A stretch of DNA of 64,000 bases from Bubalus kerabau (taxonomy: Eukaryota; Chordata; Mammalia; Artiodactyla; Bovidae), in assembly GCF_029407905.1 (NCBI RefSeq), contig NC_073627.1, positions 160,337,697 to 160,401,696 on the forward strand, in the 5' to 3' direction. Of this stretch, positions 56,411 to 64,000 are shown one piece after another (within the stretch, counting starts at the first letter, position 1; each line of letters starts with the position of its first letter). The translations under genes and the position numbers were made by a program. The notes beneath the pieces were generated by a model. It saw only the letters and a list, made by a program, of their open reading frames with translations, searched no databases and was not told where the DNA came from.

Positions 56411-57969
56411 TTACTAACTGATACATCAGAAAAAAATCCATTTTTAATTAACATTACAACATTTCATTGATTGTGTGGTTTCTTCATAACAGAATATTCT
56501 CAATTATTCCCTTCTATTCTTTATAAGATTACTGTTATTCCTTTCATTTACCCTCATTCTATAATTGGAAGTACACTCTTACTATTATTATTTTGAACAG
56601 TTATGTAGTAAGTTATTAATAATATAAAACATTTTGCTTTCAAAATATGAAATAAACATTAGTGTATTCTTTTGTCTTTAGCCTGTATTTAGTATGCTTT
56701 TTTCCTACTCTGTTCTCAAGTATGCTTAGAGTATGTGCTCTTTATTGAATACACAGTAATATATTGTGTGAATACACTATTTTTTTGTGTAATTTCTCCA
56801 TTTTTGGACATTCAAATCTCTAGCCTCTGCATTTTATCTCCACATTTTATTTGTCTCTGAGAATGAAGTGTGTTGTGTTTTGGGGGAAGTAAGTGACCTC
56901 TATCTTCTCATCATTTTTCAGGTGTGTGTTCCAGTTAGAAGGATGCAATCAACAGGCTTGAGATGAATTTCCAGGGTTTCTGGGATATAGTATTTAATAG
57001 TCCGGCTTAGGCATTAATTGGCAAATATCTGTCAATTTCATGCCTGTATTTACCAAGCACTGTTCTAGAAACTGACTGAAAAAATGGCATCATCCTTAAA
57101 TATGATGACTAGATTCCCATCTCTGTGAACCCAGTGCAGAAAGGCACTTACATGAGAAAGGAGAGTTGTTAGGAGCTGAGTAGAGTTACCAAAATGTGCT
57201 TAATACAGAAATAAAATTTCTAAATATGCCTTTTCTCTTTTACTTATAAAATGTTGAGCAACACTTAAGATCATACATTCATTTCCCCAATTTTTTCCTA
57301 TATTTCATGTTTTTTTGTTGTTGTTTGTTTCATGTAGTCTTCACATAATATTATTTTGGTGTGTAGTGCCAATATCAACATTACTTTATTTTTCCATTAT
57401 GTACACAATTATCACTATACCAGTTATTGAATAATCCAAGTTTACCTTATAAATATTTATCATCTTTGAGTATATTTTTAGGTTTTTCTATCCTGTTTCT
57501 TTTTTTTTCTCTTCCTGAAGACATTGTGTTTATTTTATACGGTCTTAATTTATATAGCTTACTAAAACACCAAAAATTCTTGATTATTTCAGAAAATATT
57601 TTGGAGTATGTTTTAGGTACCAAGAAAAATTGTCATTATTATTTTATTACAATCACATTAATATAACATTGATTTAAAAATATTGTTATTTTTGTGATTT
57701 TGAGCTTCTTATCTAGATATTTAGTGTGCTTTGATTTCATTCCATTCTCATATATCAAAGTGAAATTTCAGATTTTTCTTCTTTGAGTCTTATGTATTTC
57801 CTGCTAATGTTCTTATATACTGACATCATTGTAATCTACTTCTATTACTAAAGGAAATAGCAAACTATTGATTTCTAAAGATTATATCTAAAAATTTATT
57901 TTTAATGCCCTCTAATTAGAATTTTTGCCCAAATTTTGTCTTTCTCAATTAACATACTAGAATACAATT
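56411..57969. other. Unassigned AT-rich DNA
   Basis: No gene or named repeat is recognised. The stretch 57000-57110 may hold an old MIR-like patch (TATTTACCAAGCACTGTTCT). Confidence 0.3.
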
Positions 57970-57978
57970 ATTCAATCA

Positions 57979-58198
57979 GTTATCATGCATGTCTGCTCAG
58001 TCATGTCTGACTCACTGTGACCCCATGGACTGTAGCTCACCAGGCTCCTCTGTCCATGGGATTTTCCAGGCAAGAATACTGGAGTAATTTGCCATTTCCT
58101 ACTCCAGAGGATCTTTCTGACCCAGGAATTGCGCCCAAGGTCCCTAACTCTCCTGCATTGAAGGAGATTCTTTACCGCTTGAGCCATCAAGACAATAA
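57979..58198 (-). mobile_element. Bov-tA SINE, antisense
   Basis: An antisense copy with 9-base flanking duplications ATTCAATCA (57970-57978 and 58199-58207). Confidence 0.92.
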
Positions 58199-58306
58199 AT
58201 TCAATCATATTATTTCTAAAATATTGATTATCATCTCTTTTTTTAAACCTCTTAATTATTTTTAGTACCTTGCATTTGCTGAAATTTCAAGAAGAGTATG
58301 AAGTAA

Positions 58307-58731
58307 CATGTATGGATGTGAGAGTTGGACTGTAAAGAAAGCTGAGCGCAGAAGAATTGATGCTTTTGAACTGTGGTGTTGGAGAGGATTCTTGAGAGTC
58401 CCTTGGACTGCAAGGAGATCCAGCCAGTCCATCCTAAAGGAGATCAGTCCTGAGTATTCATTGGCAGGACTGATGTTGAAGCTGAAACTCCAATATTTTG
58501 GCCACCTGATGCGAAGAGCTGACTCATTTGAAAAGACCCTGATGCTGGGAGAGATTGAGGGCAGGAGGAGAAGGGGATGGAGGAGGATGAGATGGTTGGA
58601 TAACATCACTGACTCAATGGACATGAGTTTGGGTGGACTCCGAGAGTTGGTGATGGACAGGGAGGCCTGGCATGCTGCAGTCCATGGGGTCGCAAAGAGT
58701 CGGACACAATTGAGTGACTGAACTGAACTGA
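58307..58731 (+). mobile_element. BovB 3' tail, low divergence
   Basis: It is a 425-base 5'-truncated BovB running to GACTGAACTGAACTGA. Perfect 9-base duplications ATGAAGTAA (58298-58306 and 58732-58740) bound it. Confidence 0.95.
58308..58721 (+). pseudogene. BovB C-terminal domain, uninterrupted frame
   Basis: A 137-codon frame without stops encodes the BovB C-terminus: MYGCESWTVKKAERRRIDAF, VPWTARRSSQSILKEISPEY, MLKLKLQYFGHLMRRADSFE, RMRWLDNITDSMDMSLGGLR and MDREAWHAAVHGVAKSRTQL. The function of this domain is not well defined; it is rich in Arg and Trp. The start Met is simply where the insertion begins. No promoter is expected, so it is a fragment rather than a gene. Confidence 0.8.
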
Positions 58732-58740
58732 ATGAAGTAA

Positions 58741-59130
58741 TACTTTTGAAAACATATGTAAGATTTTTCTAATATCAGTGGAAATATTTTTGTTATAAGT
58801 ATGGGAGGTTTAGATTCAATGTCAACATCAATCTACTCATAGTAACTGCTTTTAGAAACTACTATATTGTGAAGGTTTCTAAAGTCAAGTCTGAACTTGA
58901 TGGAAAATGTCATAGTTCAACAATGTCTGTAAGGTGTTTGGAGGTACACGAGAAACACAAATGCTATACATTTTTGACCCCATGTCTAGATTTCACCATA
59001 ATCCTAAAAAGTTTGACCACTGTTAGTGAAATGTGATCTATCAACCAGGATAAATTAGGAATAAGGAAGAGTGTTGATATAATCTCAGAAGCAGAATATA
59101 AATATGAGAGCTTCTATTTATCATCTCAGC
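58741..59130. other. Unassigned DNA
   Basis: No gene or named repeat is recognised upstream of the poly(A) run. Confidence 0.3.
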
Positions 59131-59152
59131 AAAAAAAAAAAAAAAAAAAAAA
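59131..59152. repeat. Poly(A)22 run
   Basis: Twenty-two A residues are followed by GGATAAAAAAAC. It could be the tail of a retroelement whose body I do not recognise. Confidence 0.9.
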
Positions 59153-59164
59153 GGATAAAAAAAC

Positions 59165-60019
59165 ACAGGTAGCTGTTGTACGACAAACTGCTCATAAACT
59201 TATTGAATTAATACATCACTCACTATTATTTGTCAGTTGATGATATCAGCTGTGCTTTTGGTGGCCTCAGACAGAGTCATGAAGTTGCATGAAGGCCCCA
59301 GCTGATGCTGGAGTCACTATGATGTTCAGCTGAGATGTTGTCATGATTAAATCTCTTCTCCTGTTTCTGTAATCACAGTGCCTCTTCTTCCCACATAGCT
59401 TTTAACATAGGTCTCTTACACATGGTCTCTATCAGCAGAGTAGATAGACTTTCATCGATGGAGGGTTAGGGTTCCCAAAAGCAAGAGCTCTAAGGAAGAT
59501 GAAGCAGAAGCTATCAGTCCTCTTAAATCTCAAAGAATGGAGCTGGCAAAATGCCAGTGCCCACTGTATTCTATTGGTAATTTCAAGCTACAGACTGTCC
59601 TTAGAGATTAGCTACCATTTTTAACCTGGCCCTGAAGTATTAGCATTCTTCTTTCACAAAAAATGCCCTCAGATTCAGAAGCCCCAAAGCCTTATCCTAC
59701 TATTGCATAAGGCTCAACTTGAAGCTAAATACATTTACCTTTAAATGAGGTCAGGGTGTAGATTAGTTTGCTTGGGTATGTACATCTCCTCATGATCCAA
59801 AGACTTATGAACTAAAATACAAGTCATTCTGTTCTCCAATACATTATAAAGCAGGTGCAGGAGAACTGAACAAACAACAACAGAAGAATAAATGTGTCCA
59901 AATGAGAGAAACAAAGAAGTCTCTGTTCCAAAGCAATGCTAAAATCCACCAGGTTCAAAATTGCCCTTGCCCCCTTGATTAACTGCTTCTAGTCCTTGGT
60001 TTTCCTCAACTAAGCTTTG
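59165..60019. repeat. Tentative ancient repeat material (LTR-retrotransposon-like)
   Basis: Motifs such as CAGAAGCTATCAGTCCTCTT, GTATTCTATTGGTAATTTC and GTCATTCTGTTCTCCAATAC, with a less AT-rich composition, recall widely dispersed ancient repeats of the MaLR/ERVL kind. No coding region survives. The family is not certain and the stretch may combine more than one element. Similar material may continue from 60173 to about 60700. Confidence 0.35.
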
Positions 60020-60032
60020 TCCACTAGTCTCT

Positions 60033-60159
60033 CTCTCTCTCTTTTTTTTTTTTTATTTAATTTTATTTTATTTTTAAACTTTACAAAATTGTATTAGTTT
60101 TGCCAATATCAAAATGAATCCGCCACAGGTATACATGTGTTCCCCATCCTGAACCCTCC
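60033..60159 (-). mobile_element. Young L1_BT stub, antisense
   Basis: A T-rich left end (the poly(A) tail) leads to AACTTTACAAAATTGTATTA, ATCCGCCACAGGTATACATG and TTCCCCATCCTGAACCCTCC, the antisense 3' untranslated region of L1_BT. Perfect 13-base duplications TCCACTAGTCTCT (60020-60032 and 60160-60172) flank it. It is severely 5'-truncated. Confidence 0.9.
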
Positions 60160-60172
60160 TCCACTAGTCTCT

Positions 60173-61266
60173 TAACTATGCCATTTTCCTTGTTTAGCTC
60201 TCCTTGCCTGGAGGAAGTTGGAGATTCCAAGATCTCTTTGCATTTTGAATGGTGTCTGTTCTTTTCTTTTCAAACTGGCAACTTTGAAATCTTTGTAGAC
60301 GTTCTGTATATCAAATTACAGTCCACTCCATTAGACCCAAGTCATACTTATAAATCTCTTTGGGACAAGCTTTCCTCTACCTTGGGCTGAGGGTCAAGGT
60401 GCTGAGAGGTAATATTTTAAAAGACTTTTAGAAGCCCTCTTATTTAGAAGAGATGTTCTAGGAAGATGCCCATAAAATTCTTAGAAATCTTTGTGTCTAG
60501 CTGAGAGGATTTAGGAGGTACCATCCTAAATCTTTCTGAGATCTTAAAAAAGCGTTATGGCCACACCCTTGGGATTTAACCCTGAGACTATATTTTACTG
60601 ACAGAGCCCTGGATTTGATCTTTTCTCTCAAGCCACTTCTTATTTTGAAATGTATGTGAAACCTCAGTTTACCTCAAACCAAATAGGACCTTACATGGAA
60701 ATGTATTATCTGGATTTTATTAGAAGTTTAATTGTTTCTCATTAGTTCATCATGCTATATCAAAAGATAGATAAATATGAGAATAGCTTTACTGAAACAT
60801 TGCATTTTCAAAATTCTGCTCAGAAATATTCTTACTCAATTCAATTAGGTATATTTTTACATCACTGGTTAATTTTTTCCCACTTAGAAACAATTAAAAG
60901 TGGTGTAGATAGATGAGCAGCAGTTACAGGATTACCTTAGAAAAGGTCCTTGCAAGTCTTCCAGGAGAGATTTCACCTCAGATGTGGAAAAAAATGTTGC
61001 TTTCTACCAGAAAAGGGGAGTCAAACAATGTAAGACTTCAAAATTCTCATATTCCCTGTAAATTTTCCAAATGGTACCAGAAAAATTTCAGGGACTCCTT
61101 CCCAATCAAAGCCTTAACTTTAACAACGGTCTCTACAAGACTGTGACTGTAATTTGTGGAATAATAAAGTGTTCTCTAGGATTAAAGTATTATTTAACTT
61201 TGAAAAGAGCCAATTCTATGGTTATTAGCACATAATGGTTTCTCTGAGGGCAGTTATAGAAGTTTT
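60173..61266. other. Unassigned DNA
   Basis: The open frames at 60178-60390 and 60913-61146 have no recognised domain. Part of 60173-60700 may belong to the ancient repeat noted upstream. Confidence 0.3.
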
Positions 61267-61273
61267 GTGTGTG

Positions 61274-61491
61274 TGTGCTAAATCACTTCAATTGTGTCCG
61301 ACTCTTTGCGACCCTATGTACTCTAACTCACCAGGCTCCTGTGTCCATAGGATTCCCCAGGCAAGAATTCTGGAGTGTGTTGCCATGCCCTCCTCCAGGG
61401 GACCTTCCCAACCCAGGGGTCAAACCTGTGTCTCTTACATCTGCTTGCATTGGTAGGCAAGTTCTTTACCACTAGTGCCACCTGGGAAGCC
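61274..61491 (-). mobile_element. Bov-tA SINE, antisense
   Basis: It is a full-length antisense copy from GCTAAATCACTTCAATTGTG to TGCCACCTGGGAAGCC, preceded by a TG run at 61267-61278. Confidence 0.9.
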
Positions 61492-62728
61492 TTTTGGATA
61501 TCAGCTTTTTGGATCCTTACCAAACAAAGTATGAGCAGATAATGAAAAACCTAAGCTCATCATCTTATTTCTCCAAGTTCTTCAATGTAATTAGGAGTAA
61601 GAGATTAAACCCATCATACTCCTTATGTTCAATTATCCCATTACTTTCACTATTGTAGCCAATTTTGGGTCATCCAAATATTTGCTTTCTATAGGCAAAC
61701 ATTGCCTAATCATAGTGAAAGCTTTCATAATTTCACAGCAAAATATTTGGACATGGGCTTTGGGTTGTTATTGGCCATCAGAGCTAAAAAAGTTGGGAAG
61801 AAGAGAGGAACATGTAGTGAATAAGGACAAGGATAAGCTGTAAGCTGCTGGCATGTCTTACTATGCCTCCAGCAGTGACATATTCCAAGCATAGTGACTA
61901 CTGCTTCATTTACAAATTCTAAATGTTACAGTTTTCTTTTTATCTTTTCTTGTTTTGATTAATGTCAACCTAGGCTCAAACAGTTGGCATGCTCTGAAAT
62001 TTAGTTTTAGCTGAGTCAAGTTAATATGATTGGAACAATCTGTGGAACCATAAAGAGAAGTAGCACAGGTTTAACCAAATTGACACCTGGTTAGGCAATT
62101 TGACACACACAAGACTGCAATAGTTTAAGAGCTCAAGTTATCATTATTTGTTAATGTTCATTGCCCTTGCTTTCACGTCATTATAAATACAATTTATTTT
62201 AAGCAAAACAAGCAAAACCCTCTATTGCTATGTGTATTGAAGAATTAAAAAATTTGAAGGAAAAAACTGTTCACTGTTCAGGTGACGGGCTTAAAATATA
62301 GAATCAGAGATGTGATAAAAGAAATTGGATCATGTAAGCATCATGTATGCAATGTAAAGCAAAGTAAGACAGGAGGATAAGAAGCTGTTAGGAATTGAGA
62401 ATAGAGAGCTAAAATATAATAATAAAATTTGAACAAAGAGGTTCTGTGAAAACAGCAATATGGGTGTGTGTGTATGTGTGTGTATGTGCTGGAATAGTGA
62501 ATAAACTTTTTCCTTGGATTATTCTTGAATTTAAGATTTTACAGTGTCTGAAAGAGAAACTGAAATAGAGTATTTTGTGTATAAGTTTATTAAAGAATTT
62601 GCTTCATTCCAATAACTTAGATTTTAAGTGTTGAGTTTTAGAAAAAATAGCTTTCTGTTATTTTCTAAAGTTTCCAATCTTATAAGCAATTTAAAATAAA
62701 AATGAAGTGAAAATATTTCTGTGTGTCT
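61492..62728. other. Unassigned DNA
   Basis: No gene is recognised. An imperfect TG run lies at 62463-62489. Confidence 0.3.
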
Positions 62729-62739
62729 AAATAGGTTAT

Positions 62740-63011
62740 GGAGAAGGCAATGGCACCCCACTCCAGTACTCTTGCCTGGAAAATCCCATGGACGGAGGAG
62801 CCTGGAAGGCTGCAGTCCATGGAGTCGCTAAGAGTCGGACACGACTGAGCGACTTCACTTTCTCTTTTCACTTTCATGCATTGGAGAAGGAATGGCAACC
62901 CAGTCCAGTGTTCTTGCCTGGAGAATCCCAGGGATGGGGGAGCCTGGTGGGCTGCTGTCTATGGGGTCACACAGAGTCGGACACGACTGAAGTGACTTAG
63001 CATAGCATAGC
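62740..63011 (+). mobile_element. BOV-A2 SINE (dimeric)
   Basis: A low-divergence dimer with the unusual tail AGCATAGCATAGC. Duplications AAATAGGTTAT (62729-62739) and AAATACGTTAT (63012-63022) differ at one base. Confidence 0.95.
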
Positions 63012-63022
63012 AAATACGTTAT

Positions 63023-63767
63023 ACAAGTTATTTTAAAATGAGTGATTCAGGGTCTTAGGAAAAACACTAGACATTTTATGGAAGAGCTAAACTGAGTAAA
63101 AAAGACAATGATTGATTTTAACTAGTCATGCTTTTAACCAGTTAGAACTTGAAGTCCAGCAGACTGTGAGATAGTCAAAGATAATTTAAGAAATAACAGA
63201 CATAGGAAAACTGCCATGAAGCAGATGCTGCAAAAGCATTGAAGTTGAGCAAATATATATCAAATATAAGGCACTGACCTTTACTCTTTATAACATGTTA
63301 CAATCATATACATGTTTATTGACAAGTGATAGTACCAGAAAAATAAAAAATTATTTCCTGCATTTGTCAGTTTTCCATCCCATTATTATTATTATTATTA
63401 TTTTTTGCAGATGCACATGTGAACTTCACATAGGTTCAGTGTTCAACTAAAACAAGTATTTCTTGTAATAGTGATATTTTGATTTGACCTTTTAGTATAA
63501 TTGTTAAGTAAAAATTACTTATGGGAATTTTTTCTAGGAAAGATGAAGAAAAGCAATTCAGGGAATATTGGAAAATGAAGTCTTATCAGTAAAATAACAC
63601 TTTTATGTAACTGAAATTACATCAACAAATATTACAGTCTTAGAACTATTTTTCTTTTCTATATTGTTTGTTCTGTGCAAAAAAACAGACTGTTTTTCAG
63701 TGTATGGAAATAAACAGGATATTGTATGAATAGGATTAATAGGATATTTATATAATAAATAGGATAA
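63023..63767. other. Unassigned AT-rich DNA
   Basis: No gene is recognised. There is an (ATT)n microsatellite at 63382-63403, and repeated AATAGGATA units at about 63719-63767. Confidence 0.35.
63382..63403. repeat. (ATT)n microsatellite
   Basis: About seven ATT units, followed by a T-run. Confidence 0.9.
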
Positions 63768-64000
63768 TGTATTACTTTGCTCAGCTGCCATCACAAAATA
63801 CTACAAACCGGATGGCTTAAAAACAGAAATTTGTAGTTTTACAGTTTTGAAGGCTGGAAGTCCAAGATCAAGGTGTAGGAAGCTTGATTTCTCCTGAATC
63901 CTCTTTCCTTAGCACGCAGGTTGTTCCCCCTCTTTGTGCTTGCGCGCTGGTGTCTCTTCCTCTTCTTAGGATGTAGCCATATTGTATAAGCCCCGACCCT
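63768..64000 (-). mobile_element. MaLR-type LTR (MLT1/MST-like), antisense, cut by window end
   Basis: It starts TGTATTACTTTGCTCAGCTG and continues CACAAAATACTACAAACCGG, ATGGCTTAAAAACAGAAATT, GGCTGGAAGTCCAAGATCAA and TTAGGATGTAGCCATATTG, the order of an antisense MaLR-type LTR. This is a non-coding remnant of an ancient endogenous element. No internal region is visible in the window. Confidence 0.7.

Noticed and set aside
60913..61146. 77-codon frame in non-Bov sequence
   Set aside because: No recognised family and a length expected by chance; possibly inside old repeat material.
61491..61513. Direct repeat CTTTTGGAT / CTTTTTGGAT as a target-site duplication
   Set aside because: Both copies lie on the same side of the SINE, so they cannot be its duplication.
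63768..64000. Possible retroviral coding remnant beyond the LTR
   Set aside because: Only antisense LTR sequence is visible before the window ends; no internal coding region can be supported.

Overview
The window is ruminant nuclear DNA, most likely from a bovid (cattle, buffalo, sheep or goat; the species cannot be fixed from sequence alone). The evidence is the repeat content: many copies of the RTE-type LINE BovB, its tRNA-derived partner SINE Bov-tA, the BOV-A2 SINE with its GAACTGAACTGA or (AGC)n tails, a cetartiodactyl CHR-type SINE, and young L1 3' ends of the L1_BT type. The DNA is AT-rich and looks intergenic. I find no supportable host protein-coding exon, tRNA, rRNA, CRISPR array or CpG island. 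Every long open frame that I recognise belongs to a dead retrotransposon or to its antisense strand.

Layout. 1-2640: a BOV-A2 SINE beside a long antisense BovB. 2641-14228: mostly unassigned AT-rich DNA with two Bov-tA, a BovB 3' tail, a small inverted L1, one BOV-A2, an old L1 3' end and another BovB tail. 13196-18003: an antisense L1 split by a nearly full-length BovB whose 5' half is inverted (twin priming). 18004-27110: unassigned DNA with scattered Bov-tA, four BOV-A2 and one BovB tail. 27111-28897: an internally deleted antisense BovB with a SINE inserted in it. 28898-34300: mostly unassigned DNA. 34300-39940: an ancient sense L1 split by two BovB copies, a BovA monomer and a Tigger-type DNA transposon. 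41983-42340: a MIR split by a Bov-tA. 43525-44422: a trimeric BOV-A2 beside an oppositely oriented dimer. 44546-47432: an L1 holding or flanked by two oppositely oriented BovB copies. 47455-50190: an old L1 holding five or more later insertions. 50491-64000: unassigned DNA with paired inverted Bov-tA, a BovB carrying a young L1 with an apparent 3' transduction, more SINEs, a young L1 stub, tentative ancient repeat material, and part of a MaLR-type LTR cut by the window edge.

How the parts relate. BovB encodes one apurinic-type endonuclease plus reverse transcriptase protein. The Bov-tA and BOV-A2 SINEs share 3' tail sequence with it and are thought to be mobilised by it. Nested insertions give a relative order of events: MIR and old L1, then the Tigger-type element and CHR SINE, then BovB and Bov-tA, then BOV-A2 and the L1_BT insertions. 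No BovB copy here is intact. I see no new biological system. The items of real interest are insertion-mechanism signatures: two twin-priming inversions, a 3' transduction, fold-back palindromes, a trimeric SINE, and target-site duplications that date events within the stack.
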